Assembly (NCBI GenBank): GCA_963739375.1
Contig: CAVUAF010000014.1
Coordinates: 124,001-188,000 of the forward strand
Source: CAVUAF01 sp963739375
GTDB taxonomy: Bacteria; Acidobacteriota; Terriglobia; Terriglobales; Acidobacteriaceae
Length of the DNA: 64,000 nucleotides
Reading direction: 5' to 3'
The translations under genes and the position numbers were made by a program. Below the pieces are notes generated by a model. The model was not told the origin of the DNA. It did no database searches and saw only the letters and a list, made by a program, of their open reading frames with translations. This document shows, one piece after another, positions 17,014 to 27,526 of this stretch (positions are counted from its first letter, which is position 1; each line of letters begins with the position of its first letter).

Positions 17014-17089
17014 TGGAGCCGACGATCGGACTTGAACCGATGACCTGTCGATTACGAATCGACTGCTCTACCAACTGAGCTACGTCGGC
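17014..17089 (-). tRNA. tRNA-Thr (CGT)
   Basis: Read on the minus strand, the acceptor GCCGACG pairs with CGTCGGC. The D arm contains GCTCAGTTGGTAGAGC and the anticodon stem GTCGA/TCGAC holds CGT (plus-strand bases 17054-17056). The T arm has GGTTCAAGTCC. CCA is encoded. Confidence 0.96.
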
Positions 17090-17150
17090 TCGGTGTGGAA
17101 TGTTGAGCGCGGAGCTGCGAATGCGCGGAACGTCTGCAGCAGCCGCTGTC

Positions 17151-17179
17151 ATTCTAAATGCGAAGCGAACCGGCGTAAA
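17151..17179 (-). promoter_or_regulatory. Promoter of tRNA-Thr
   Basis: On the minus strand, TTTACG (17174-17179) and TAGAAT (17151-17156) are 17 nt apart, about 62 nt before the mature tRNA. Confidence 0.5.
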
Positions 17180-17350
17180 GGCGGCAGCGCCACGCGCGGC
17201 GTAGTGATGGAAGCCGAAGTCCTGGCGTCGCGTGCCAGCCTCGCGCCGGCCCGGGCCGGCCGCGGACAAGTCGCGGCGGCGGAATCCACAGGGGCCCGGT
17301 CATTTGCACAGGGGCATCCTCAAGTAACTGATCCGACAGCGACTTTCTCC

Positions 17351-17421
17351 TTGCGTGGCGGAATCAGAGGCCGCGATAATGGGCGCCAACCGCGGGCAGA
17401 ATTCGCGGACACGATATCGTG
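17351..17421 (+). promoter_or_regulatory. Promoter and start-codon palindrome of the MerR-TPR gene
   Basis: TTGCGT (17351-17356) and GATAAT (17375-17380) are 18 nt apart. The perfect 12-bp palindrome CACGATATCGTG at 17410-17421 includes the GTG start codon, a position suited to autoregulation. The stretch 17180-17350 shows nothing else. Confidence 0.5.
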
Positions 17422-18291
17422 CAGCGTTACCACAAAACTGACGTTCTGCGCATCCTCCGCATCACCGTCCAGCAACTGGCGGGTTGGGAGAAGGCCGGGT
17501 TGATCGCGCCCACCGAGGGGTATTCCTTCTTCGACCTGCTGCAACTCAAAAAAGTGCGCGACCTCCGGGCCAAGCGCGTGCGCTCTGCGGTGATTCGCGC
17601 CTCGCTGGTGGCGATGCAGCAGCAGGTGGCGGGGATGGAGAATCCGCTGCTGGAGGCGGGCACCTTCACCTCGGGCACGCGCATTGCCTTCCGCCATAAG
17701 GGGGCTGCCTACGAACCGCTGGCGGGGCAGTTCATCATGGATTTCGACACCCGCGCGGGCGTCGTGCCGGCCAAGGTGCGGCGCATCGCCACCGTCGAGA
17801 CGGCGACCGAACTCTTCGCCCGGGGAATTACGCTCGAGGATGACCCCAACAGCCAGCTGGAGGCCATCGAGTGTTATCGCCGCGTCCTGGAACTCGATCC
17901 GGGCCACGCGGCGGCGCACATCAACCTGGGCACGCTGTATTACAACCGGCAGGACTACGCGCAGGCGGAGCGCCACTACCGCAAGGCGGTGGAAGTGGAT
18001 CCGCGGTACGCCCTCGGTTACTTCGACCTCGGCAACGTGCTGGATGAAACCGGGCGGGTCCAGGAGGCCATCCAGGCGTATCGGGCCGCCGTGGCCCTGG
18101 CGCCCACCTACGCCGACGCGCATTACAACCTGGCCCTGGCCTACGAGAAGACCAGGCAGCCCCGTAAGGCGCTGGCCCACTGGCGCGCTTACGTGAAACT
18201 CGACAGCAGCGGCCCCTGGTCGATCCATGCCCGCAACCAGATGCAGAAGATCCTCGCCGGCGAAGGATTGCGGGTGGTGCGGCGCAAGTAG
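17419..18291 (+). CDS. MerR-type HTH protein with C-terminal TPR repeats
   Basis: 290 residues from a GTG. Residues ~6-75 match a MerR-like winged HTH (DVLRILRITVQQLAGWEKAGLI, then FFDLLQLKKVRDL). A ~60-residue linker follows. Three or four TPR units occupy residues ~135-260 (AIECYRRVLELDPGHAAAHINLG, AERHYRKAVEVDPRYALGYFDLG). The usual MerR effector-binding domain and its cysteines are absent, so the signal is probably a protein partner held by the TPRs. The palindrome over its start codon suggests self-control. Confidence 0.85.
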   Translation: MQRYHKTDVLRILRITVQQLAGWEKAGLIAPTEGYSFFDLLQLKKVRDLRAKRVRSAVIRASLVAMQQQVAGMENPLLEAGTFTSGTRIAFRHKGAAYEPLAGQFIMDFDTRAGVVPAKVRRIATVETATELFARGITLEDDPNSQLEAIECYRRVLELDPGHAAAHINLGTLYYNRQDYAQAERHYRKAVEVDPRYALGYFDLGNVLDETGRVQEAIQAYRAAVALAPTYADAHYNLALAYEKTRQPRKALAHWRAYVKLDSSGPWSIHARNQMQKILAGEGLRVVRRK

Positions 18292-18308
18292 ACTGGCTGG
18301 TGAATGGA

Positions 18309-18330
18309 GCCCGGCCACCCGTGGCCGGGC
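18309..18330 (+). terminator. Hairpin after the MerR-TPR gene
   Basis: A perfect 10-bp stem GCCCGGCCAC/GTGGCCGGGC has a 2-nt loop. The following sequence has only a weak T-run. Confidence 0.55.
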
Positions 18331-18359
18331 GTTCGTGTCTCGGTAGGATGACCGTCCGA

Positions 18360-18548
18360 TTAGTCGCCGGCGCTCTGGGCCGAGGCCAATGCCGGGATGC
18401 GGGTGGTCGGCTGGGAACGCGGCGGCCGCGGGTGGCGTCCGAACAGGTTCAGGATGCCGACAATGACGGCGTAGCCGAGGCCGACGCCGAAGGCCATGGC
18501 CGCAGGAATGGTGACGAGCAACACGGTCGAAAGCAGCAGAGCCCTCAT
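18360..18548 (-). CDS. Small membrane protein, unknown
   Basis: 62 residues starting MRALLLSTVLLV, with AAGGTGGG a few nt upstream. The first ~36 residues are hydrophobic (one or two helices, Gly-rich). The tail is basic and Pro-rich (RHPRPPRSQPTTR). Convergent with the MerR-TPR gene. No homology is recognised. Confidence 0.5.
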   Translation of the reverse strand: MRALLLSTVLLVTIPAAMAFGVGLGYAVIVGILNLFGRHPRPPRSQPTTRIPALASAQSAGD

Positions 18549-18647
18549 GGTCCCACCTTGTCCGATGCCAACCAGCCACCAGCCTTGGCCGGTGGCCGCC
18601 TGCGGCGCGCCCAGACCGCGGCGCCGCATCATGTCTTTAGCGCCGCG

Positions 18648-18677
18648 TTGACGTTCGGCGCAATTGGCAAATAAGAT
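18648..18677 (+). promoter_or_regulatory. Promoter of uvrA
   Basis: TTGACG (18648-18653) and TAAGAT (18672-18677) are 18 nt apart, giving a ~140-nt leader before the ATG. I see no GAAC-N4-GTTC type LexA box. Confidence 0.6.
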
Positions 18678-18823
18678 ACGGGAGTAGCATTGCGCTCTCT
18701 CACTGTCGAACTTTTCTGTGCCCCCGTCCACATTACCGAAGGGCGTGGCCTGCGGTAGGAGCGGCTTTCCGGGAAGCAATCCTGGGGCCACGGGGCGCAG
18801 GGTGGACCCGCTCGTAGTAACCC

Positions 18824-21661
<2,838 letters not shown>

Positions 21662-21748
21662 GCATTTGGCGATTTCGCGATTTGGTGATTTAGTGATTGG
21701 GGACGTTGGGCAAATCACTCAATCACAAATCACCAAATCACCAAATTC
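21662..21748. repeat. Iterated 8-nt word repeat GTGATTTx with inverted second arm
   Basis: Left arm words GCGATTTC, GCGATTTG, GTGATTTA, GTGATTGG. Right arm AAATCACT, CAATCAC, AAATCACC, AAATCACC. It immediately follows the uvrA stop, so a hairpin may mark the 3' end of that transcript. Confidence 0.8.
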
Positions 21749-21749
21749 C

Positions 21750-22550
21750 TTGTCTTCGCCTGACCATCCCGAGCCCTTCCTGAGCGCGGCACCGGCGCCG
21801 CCCGCGCCCGCCGCCGCCGAAGACCCCGTCTGGAGAGGTACCGACGTGGTGCTGATCGGGCTGGTGGCGCTGGTGGCGATCCTGGCCTTCAGCATGGTGG
21901 GGATCGGGGTGGCGCGCCTGCTGCTGGGAAGTGCCGCGGCCACTGCCGACTTCTCCCGCGACGCGCGCATCCTCGTGCCGGTACAGGCCGCGGCCTACCT
22001 GGTCGTGGTCGGGTTCATGTACGCCCTGGTGGTGCGCCACTACCGCCGCCGCTTCCGCGAGGCGGTGCGCTGGAACTGGCCCGGGGGCGCCTGGCCGGGA
22101 CTCGTCGGCGCCGGCGCGGCGCTGGCATTCGCGGTGCAGTTCGCCTCGCGCTGGCTCCCCATCCCCCCGCAACTGCCGATTGATGAGTACTTTCGGAACT
22201 TGCCGGCGGCCTACACCATGGCGCTGTTTGGCATTGTGCTGGCGCCGCCGGTCGAGGAACTCTTCTTCCGCGGCTTCCTCTACCCGGTGCTGGCCCGCAG
22301 GATGGGCCTCGTGGCCGCCGTAGTGCTGACGTCGCTCGCCTTCGCGCTGATTCACGCCTCGCAGCTCGCGCAGGCGTGGGGACCGCTGGCCCTGCTGTTC
22401 GGCGTCGGGGTGGTGCTCACGCTGGCCCGCGCGCATTGGCAGTCGGTGGCCGCCTCCACCCTGGTCCACGTCGGCTACAACCTGACGCTGTTCACCATGG
22501 TCTGGTTCACCACCGACCACTTCCGCCACCTGGAGAAACTCAGCCAGTAG
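21750..22550 (+). CDS. CPBP-family intramembrane glutamic protease (CAAX protease-like)
   Basis: About 266 residues if TTG 21750 is used; the frame is open further upstream but only through the repeat. Six to seven membrane helices. The family motifs are present: EELFFRG (motif 1, Glu-Glu and Arg), FALIHAS (motif 2 His), and HVGYN (His and Asn). Members cleave prenylated or other membrane substrates, or protect against bacteriocins. The start is uncertain; GTG 21846 is an alternative that drops a Pro/Ala-rich N-terminus. Confidence 0.85.
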   Translation: MSSPDHPEPFLSAAPAPPAPAAAEDPVWRGTDVVLIGLVALVAILAFSMVGIGVARLLLGSAAATADFSRDARILVPVQAAAYLVVVGFMYALVVRHYRRRFREAVRWNWPGGAWPGLVGAGAALAFAVQFASRWLPIPPQLPIDEYFRNLPAAYTMALFGIVLAPPVEELFFRGFLYPVLARRMGLVAAVVLTSLAFALIHASQLAQAWGPLALLFGVGVVLTLARAHWQSVAASTLVHVGYNLTLFTMVWFTTDHFRHLEKLSQ

Positions 22551-22568
22551 CGGGGCGCGACGGCAAAC

Positions 22569-23477
22569 CTACTGCGGCGGCTTGGGTGGGAGTTTTTCCA
22601 GTTGCTGCTTCTTCTGCTGCTGTTGCGCGTCCATGCGCTTGATCTCTTCCAGCAACTGCTCCGGGGTTTTGACCTGCGGCTGCGACGGCTGATTGGGCTG
22701 CTGGTCGGGCGGCGGCTGCATGCCGGGCATCGTGGTGGGGAATTGCGGCGGCGGCTGCCCGGGATTCGCCGGCGTCGGGACGCCCATGGGCTGCTGTCCC
22801 GCCGGCACCAGTTGCGGCTGCTGCGCGCCTTCAGCTTCGTTCTCTTCCTCGCTTCCCCGCTGCGGGCGCATCGCGTTCTGCGCCATGCCGGCAGGTGCGG
22901 TGCCGCCGGCCTCCGTCTGCCGAGCGCTCACCATGACGCGCGTCACCGCGTTCGGGTCCTGTTCGCTGCCCACGATGACGTAGTCCAGGTTGGTGCCGTT
23001 CAGCAGCTCGGCCAGGACATCGCGTGGCGGCGCCGGCCCGAGACGCACCACCACCCGCTCGTTCATGCCCGCGGGCAGCGGGTCGAGGCTGGCGCCGGTC
23101 GCGCGGCGCACGGCGTTCAACACGTCCCCGAGCGTGGAATTCGGTGTGTCCACGGTGAGCATGCCGTTGCGATACACCACCTGCGGCGGCATGGGCGGCA
23201 GTTGCTGCAGCGTGGGCGGGGCGGTCGCGCCCGCCGACGGCGGCGGAGGCGGCGGGAACTGCGAAGTCTTCTGGCCGGCGCGGTTTGCCGGAAGTTGCGG
23301 CGCGGCCTTGACAGCGGCGGGAGGTGCGACCTGGGGTGCCGGCGCCACGCCCGCCGGCTGCGGCGGCGCCAGCAGGTCGGGCGGCATGGTGCGCTCGACG
23401 CGCGCCTGCCCCGCGGCGCCCAGCGCCACCGCGAGTACCGCGAAACTCACCCACAATATGCTGCCGCTTCGCACCAT
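22569..23477 (-). CDS. Exported Pro/Gln-rich protein with STN-like (secretin/TonB short) domain
   Basis: 302 residues from ATG 23477, which has GTGGGGGG just upstream; an ATG at 23507 is an alternative. A signal peptide (SILWVSFAVLAVALGAAG) is followed by a long Pro/Ala-rich region. A ~75-residue STN-like segment comes next (GMLTVDTPNSTLGDVLNAVRRATGASL...RDVLAELLNGTNLDYVIV). The C-terminal half is Pro/Gln-rich and ends in a charged, coiled-coil-like QQQQKKQQLEKL. STN domains occur at the N-termini of secretins and TonB receptors; a free one suggests a periplasmic assembly partner. Divergent from the next gene. Confidence 0.8.
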   Translation of the reverse strand: MVRSGSILWVSFAVLAVALGAAGQARVERTMPPDLLAPPQPAGVAPAPQVAPPAAVKAAPQLPANRAGQKTSQFPPPPPPSAGATAPPTLQQLPPMPPQVVYRNGMLTVDTPNSTLGDVLNAVRRATGASLDPLPAGMNERVVVRLGPAPPRDVLAELLNGTNLDYVIVGSEQDPNAVTRVMVSARQTEAGGTAPAGMAQNAMRPQRGSEEENEAEGAQQPQLVPAGQQPMGVPTPANPGQPPPQFPTTMPGMQPPPDQQPNQPSQPQVKTPEQLLEEIKRMDAQQQQKKQQLEKLPPKPPQ

Positions 23478-23604
23478 CGCCCCCCACTTCTGCGAAAATT
23501 GTAGCATCGTTACGTTCCGGGACCGGCGACGATCGCTTTTGCATCGGCTGAGCCGCTGCTCAGCATCCAATCGCGTGTCCACCGGAATCGGCGACCCGAT
23601 CACT

Positions 23605-24585
23605 ATGCTGCGTGCGCGGCAAACCCGGGCTCTGCTCCTCTGCCTCGTGCTCGCCGCGGCCCCGGCCGCGGCCCAGTCCTGCACCCCCGGGCCGGAGATG
23701 GAAGCGCCGCTGAGGTCCGCCCTGGAGAGCACCGCGCTGCAGATCTTCCAGGCCGCCGCCGCCGGCAATCTCGCGGTGCTGCGCGGCAGCCTGGCCCCGA
23801 CTCTGAATGCGAGCCTCCTCGAGGCGGCGGTCAGCGAGAACAAGGGCGATCTGGCGGGCGCCACCGGCGCCCTCCGCGCGGTGTTTCTCCTGGACGCCGG
23901 CAGTCTCTCCCAGACGCAGACGGTGGAGTTCTTCTGCGGGGTCATGAATTCGTCGGCGTACACCGCGTTCCGGATCGAGGAGCTCGCGCCCGGCCGCTAT
24001 GCCTACGCACTGGTGGACGGCGCCGGGGGCAAGGGGCCGATCATGATGTCGCAGGTTCTGCAGGAGATCGGCGGGCAGTGGAAGCTGGCAGGCTTCGTGC
24101 TGCGACCCACCTCGCTTGGCGGGCACGACGGCTCCTGGTACCTGGGCAAGGCGCGCGACTTCAAGACCAGGGGCCAGCGCCTCGACGCCTGGTTCTACTA
24201 CATGACGGCGTGGCGGCTGACCGCCCCCGCGGATTTCATGTCGTCGCCCAACCTGGACAAGCTGAGCACCGAGGTACTGGCGGCGCGCCCGGCGGAGCTG
24301 CCCACCCGCGACCAGCCGCTGGCGCTGGTGGCCGGCGGCAAGACCTATCCATTGATCGACATGTTCGCCGCCCCGGCGGCGGATGCCCTCAACCTGGTGG
24401 TGAAGTACCAGGTGGCGAGCGTCGCCGACCCGCGCCAGGCCTACCAGGACAACCTGGCGGTGATCAAGGCGGTGGTGGGCCGCTTTCCCGAGCTGCGGGA
24501 AGCTTTCAGCGGCGTGGTGGCGCGCGCGGTCGCTCCCAGCGGCGAGGACTACGGCTCGCTGCTGGCCATGAAAGACGTTAAGTGA
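23605..24585 (+). CDS. Exported protein of unknown function
   Basis: 326 residues from ATG 23605, with signal peptide TRALLLCLVLAAAPAAAQS. The mature part has an alpha+beta look with WKLAGFVLRP, a GSWYLGKARDF helix and a charged second half. No catalytic motif is recognised. The 127-bp gap to the divergent STN-domain gene must contain both promoters. Confidence 0.7.
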   Translation: MLRARQTRALLLCLVLAAAPAAAQSCTPGPEMEAPLRSALESTALQIFQAAAAGNLAVLRGSLAPTLNASLLEAAVSENKGDLAGATGALRAVFLLDAGSLSQTQTVEFFCGVMNSSAYTAFRIEELAPGRYAYALVDGAGGKGPIMMSQVLQEIGGQWKLAGFVLRPTSLGGHDGSWYLGKARDFKTRGQRLDAWFYYMTAWRLTAPADFMSSPNLDKLSTEVLAARPAELPTRDQPLALVAGGKTYPLIDMFAAPAADALNLVVKYQVASVADPRQAYQDNLAVIKAVVGRFPELREAFSGVVARAVAPSGEDYGSLLAMKDVK

Positions 24586-24603
24586 TTCCACCCTGGGGTA
24601 AAG

Positions 24604-24627
24604 ACGCGGGCGGCGGGCCCGCGTTTT
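24604..24627 (+). terminator. Intrinsic terminator
   Basis: ACGCGGGC / GCCCGCGT stem with GGCGG loop and TTTT, 18 nt after the upstream stop. Confidence 0.75.
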
Positions 24628-24672
24628 GCTTTTGCGGGGGCCGCTGCGCCCGGGCCGCCACCCGCGCGGCGC

Positions 24673-24678
24673 TATAAT
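24673..24678 (+). promoter_or_regulatory. -10 box overlapping the first ATG of the RNA-ligase-like gene
   Basis: A perfect TATAAT whose last bases form part of ATG 24677. Transcription would begin near 24684, after that ATG and 5 nt before ATG 24689. No good -35 is visible in the GC-rich sequence upstream. Confidence 0.5.
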
Positions 24679-24688
24679 GGCCTCACTG

Positions 24689-25246
24689 ATGACGCCGCTT
24701 CATTACGCGCTGGTCGCGTACATTCGCAATCCGGTCTCCGATTTCGTGCATGAGCTGCGCCGCGAGCTGCAGCCGGAAGCGGCGGACACTCCCGTCCACC
24801 TCACCATCCTGCCGCCGCGCTTGCTCTCCGGCACGGTGAGCGAGGCCACGGAGCTGCTCGAGAGCGTCTGCAGCGGCGTGCCGCCCTTCACCATCACTCT
24901 CGGCGACGTGGAAACGTTCCTTCCCAGCTCCGCCACCGTCTTCATCCAGATAGCGCATGCGGCCTACCGCCTGCGCGAGCTGCATGACCGCCTCAACACC
25001 GGCGTGCTCCGCGATGACGAGGAATGGCCCTACATGCCGCACTTCACCATCTTCCGCATGCAGGAGATGGAGCCTGCGCGGGCCGCCTTCCCCAGGGCGC
25101 GCCGGCGCTGGGACCAGTATGCGGCGGCGCGCAGCATCCGCATCGAAGAGCTGACCTTCGTGCGCGAAGCCGCCGACAGCCGCTGGATCGATCTCGCGCC
25201 CGTCCCCCTCGGCCGCACCCTGACTCCCGCCGGCTCCCCCCGCTGA
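24689..25246 (+). CDS. 2'-5' RNA ligase / cyclic phosphodiesterase superfamily protein
   Basis: About 185 residues. The two HxT/S motifs that define the 2H phosphoesterase superfamily are present as VHLTILPP and PHFTIFRM, about 90 residues apart. Members act on 2',3'-cyclic phosphates or 2'-5' linkages in RNA. The start is placed at the second ATG because the TATAAT box overlaps the first; this implies a nearly leaderless mRNA. If the box is coincidental, the protein is 4 residues longer. Confidence 0.85.
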   Translation: MTPLHYALVAYIRNPVSDFVHELRRELQPEAADTPVHLTILPPRLLSGTVSEATELLESVCSGVPPFTITLGDVETFLPSSATVFIQIAHAAYRLRELHDRLNTGVLRDDEEWPYMPHFTIFRMQEMEPARAAFPRARRRWDQYAAARSIRIEELTFVREAADSRWIDLAPVPLGRTLTPAGSPR

Positions 25247-25280
25247 ACTGCGCGCTGCCCCGAGCCACGGGACGCGTGCT

Positions 25281-25919
25281 ATGGTGATGTCCATGGCGTC
25301 GGCGCGCCAAGAACTGCTGCGCATGCTGGCGGAGAAGTCCTTTCGCCTGGGGAGCTTCACGCTTGCTTCCGGCGCCGCCAGCGACTACTACATTGACTGC
25401 CGCGTCACCACGCTTTCGGCGGCGGGCGCGCGTCTTACCGGGCGCGCGGTTCTGGAAGAGATCGCGCAGCGAGGCTGGAAGCCGCAGGCCATCGGCGGGC
25501 TCACCTTGGGCGCTGATCCCATCGCCGTCGCCGCGGCGGTGGTGAGCGCCGAGTCGCACGCGCCCCTCGCGGCGTTCCTGGTGCGCAAGGCGGAAAAGCA
25601 GCATGGCACGGGGCAGCGCATTGAGGGCTTCTGCGAACGCGGGGCGCGGGTGGTGATCGTGGACGATGTCTGCACCTCCGGCGGCTCGACCATCCAGGCC
25701 ATCGCCGCCGCGCGTGCCGCGGGGATGGAAGTCGCCGGCGTCCTCTGCCTGGTGGACCGCGAAGAGCAGAACGGTCGCGCCAACGTGGAGCAGGCGGCGG
25801 CCCCGGCGCCCTTCGTCGCCCTGTTCACCACCAGCGAGATTCGCCGCGAGCACGAGTTGAGGCAATCGGCAAGTTCCAAGAACATCCCGACGCGCGCAGC
25901 GCGGAGGGAACCCTGCTGA
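25281..25919 (+). CDS. pyrE: Orotate phosphoribosyltransferase
   Basis: 212 residues. The substrate loop region GSFTLASGAASDYYID and the PRPP-binding motif VVIVDDVCTSGGST are clear. It makes orotidine 5'-phosphate from orotate and PRPP in pyrimidine synthesis. The last ~15 residues are encoded by the start of a palindromic repeat (25883-25967), so the natural C-terminus has been extended into the repeat. ATG 25281 is used; in-frame ATGs at 25287 and 25293 are also possible. Confidence 0.95.
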   Translation: MVMSMASARQELLRMLAEKSFRLGSFTLASGAASDYYIDCRVTTLSAAGARLTGRAVLEEIAQRGWKPQAIGGLTLGADPIAVAAAVVSAESHAPLAAFLVRKAEKQHGTGQRIEGFCERGARVVIVDDVCTSGGSTIQAIAAARAAGMEVAGVLCLVDREEQNGRANVEQAAAPAPFVALFTTSEIRREHELRQSASSKNIPTRAARREPC

Positions 25920-25967
25920 ACCGATACAGCCGGGTGGAGGTAGGGCTCCCTCGCTCCGCTCGGGATG
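25883..25967. repeat. Palindromic repeat, CATCCCGAGCG class, copy 4, overlapping the pyrE 3' end
   Basis: It begins CATCCCGACGCG and ends CGGGATG with inner GAGGGAACCCT / TAGGGCTCCCT. It is more diverged than copies 1-3 and provides the pyrE stop codon. Confidence 0.75.
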
Positions 25968-25984
25968 TTTAGACTGGAGGTCGC

Positions 25985-26347
25985 ATGATCGGCAAACTGG
26001 GTCTCATCATGGTCGTGGTCAGCGACATGAAGCGCAGCACCGCTTTCTACCGCGACGTGCTGGGGCTGAAATTGCAGTTTGAGTCGCCGGAGTGGACGCA
26101 GCTCGACGCCGGCAATGTCAGCGTCGGCCTGCATTCGTCTTCCGAAAAGCTGCACCCGGAACGCACCCACGCCGTGCAGTTCGGCTTCTACGTCGGCGAC
26201 ATTCACCAGACCGTGGAGGAACTCAGGAAAAAAGGGGTGCACATCGTGCTGGAGCCCAAGCTGGAAGACTTCGGCTGGTTGGCGATCTTCGCCGACCCCG
26301 ACGGATACCACATCCAGCTGGGGCAGATGGCACAGTACAAGCAATAA
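25985..26347 (+). CDS. VOC (glyoxalase/bleomycin-resistance) family protein
   Basis: 120 residues, one VOC module with two beta-alpha-beta-beta-beta units: MKRSTAFYRDVLGLKLQFE and the terminal DFGWLAIFADPDGYHIQLGQ. GGAGG lies 5 nt before the ATG. Family members are metal-dependent lyases, dioxygenases or binding proteins; the specific reaction cannot be assigned. It lies just upstream of mtnA with only a word repeat between them. Confidence 0.88.
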   Translation: MIGKLGLIMVVVSDMKRSTAFYRDVLGLKLQFESPEWTQLDAGNVSVGLHSSSEKLHPERTHAVQFGFYVGDIHQTVEELRKKGVHIVLEPKLEDFGWLAIFADPDGYHIQLGQMAQYKQ

Positions 26348-26411
26348 GCCATAAGCTGTAAGCGATCAGTGAGCTGCCACCGCGGTCTCGCTTATCGCTG
26401 ATCGCTTATTG
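26345..26411. repeat. Iterated 7-nt word repeat TAAGCxx with inverted second arm
   Basis: Left words TAAGCCA, TAAGCTG, TAAGCGA, TCAGTGA. Right words GCTTATC, GCTGATC, GCTTATT. It fills the gap between the VOC gene and mtnA. Confidence 0.75.
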
Positions 26412-26413
26412 CC

Positions 26414-27445
26414 ATGGTTGAAACCCTGGAATGGACGGACGGCGGCGTGCGCTTCATCGACCAGACGCGGCTGCCAGCCGAGGAAACCTACGTTACCTGC
26501 CGCACCTGCGAAGAGGTCGCGCAGGCGATTCGCGACATGGTGGTGCGCGGCGCGCCCGCCATCGGCGTGGCGGCGGCGATGGGCATTGCGCTGGGCGTGC
26601 AGCAGTCGCGAGCCGGTTCGGCCGCGGCGCTGCGCCCCGAGTTCGACCGCATCTGCGAAACCCTGCGCGCCACCCGCCCCACCGCCGTCAACCTCTTCTG
26701 GGCCATCCGCCGCATGCAGGAGAAGTTCGCCGCGCTGGCGCACTTCCCGGTCGATCGCATCCAGCGCGAACTGGTGCAGGAAGCGCAGCGCATGCACGCG
26801 GAAGACGTCGCCGCCTGCATGGCGATGGGCCGCAACGGCGCCCCCCTGATGCCGGCCAGCGGCGGCGTTCTGACGCACTGCAACGCGGGCGCGCTCGCCA
26901 CCTGCGGCTACGGCACCGCGCTGGGCGTGATCCGCGCCGCCATCGCCGCCGGCAAGCAGTTGCACGTCTACGCCGACGAGACCCGCCCCTTCCTCCAAGG
27001 CTCGCGCCTGACTGCCTGGGAACTGATGAAGGACGGCATCCCCACCACCGTGATCTCCGACAACATGGCGGGCGCCATCATGCGCCAGGGGAAGATTGGC
27101 GCCGTGGTGGTGGGCGCGGACCGCATCGCCGCCAACGGCGACGTCGCCAACAAGATCGGCACCTACACCGTGGCAGTGCTGGCGCACGCGCACGGCATCC
27201 CCTTCTACGTGGCCGCGCCCTGGTCGTCGGTCGACCTCGAGACCCCGACCGGCGACGAGATCCCCATCGAGCAGCGCTCGCCGCGCGAAGTCACGCACCT
27301 CGGGGGACGCCAGGTTGTCCCCGACGGCGTCGCGGTCGAGAACCCGGCGTTTGATGTGACGCCGAACAAGTACGTCAGCGCCATCATCACCGAGCGCGGC
27401 GTGGCGCGCGCCCCCTTCAGCGACTCCCTGCGCCAGATGGCCTGA
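26414..27445 (+). CDS. mtnA: S-methyl-5-thioribose-1-phosphate isomerase
   Basis: 343 residues, the usual size. The VRGAPAIGVAAAMG signature, the catalytic Cys in GGVLTHCNAGALAT and the catalytic Asp in VVGADRIAANGDVANKIGTY are all present. It converts methylthioribose 1-phosphate to the ribulose form in methionine salvage. No other salvage gene is adjacent. The homologous eIF2B-like proteins lack these catalytic residues. Confidence 0.96.
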   Translation: MVETLEWTDGGVRFIDQTRLPAEETYVTCRTCEEVAQAIRDMVVRGAPAIGVAAAMGIALGVQQSRAGSAAALRPEFDRICETLRATRPTAVNLFWAIRRMQEKFAALAHFPVDRIQRELVQEAQRMHAEDVAACMAMGRNGAPLMPASGGVLTHCNAGALATCGYGTALGVIRAAIAAGKQLHVYADETRPFLQGSRLTAWELMKDGIPTTVISDNMAGAIMRQGKIGAVVVGADRIAANGDVANKIGTYTVAVLAHAHGIPFYVAAPWSSVDLETPTGDEIPIEQRSPREVTHLGGRQVVPDGVAVENPAFDVTPNKYVSAIITERGVARAPFSDSLRQMA

Positions 27446-27459
27446 GACTCCTGGTTTGT

Positions 27460-27525
27460 CATCCCGAGCGCAGCGAGGGATCTGGGTTTTCCGCCAATAG
27501 CTAGCAGCCAGCAGCTAGCAGCCTG
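27460..27525. repeat. Half-palindrome of the ATCCCGAGCG class plus 7-nt words TAGCAGC
   Basis: 27460-27490 is ATCCCGAGCGCAGCGAGGGATCTGGG followed by TTTT, a usable terminator for mtnA. 27497-27525 carries TAGCTAGCAGCCAGCAGC-type 7-nt iterations. Confidence 0.65.
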
Positions 27526-27526
27526 C

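Noticed and set aside
16571..17269. Minus-strand frame across the tRNA-Thr region
   Set aside because: It runs through the tRNA, the terminator and the candidate sRNA; codon pattern is random.
22990..23604. N-terminal extension of the exported protein at 23605-24585
   Set aside because: The extension is antisense to the STN-domain gene, and the signal peptide begins at ATG 23605.
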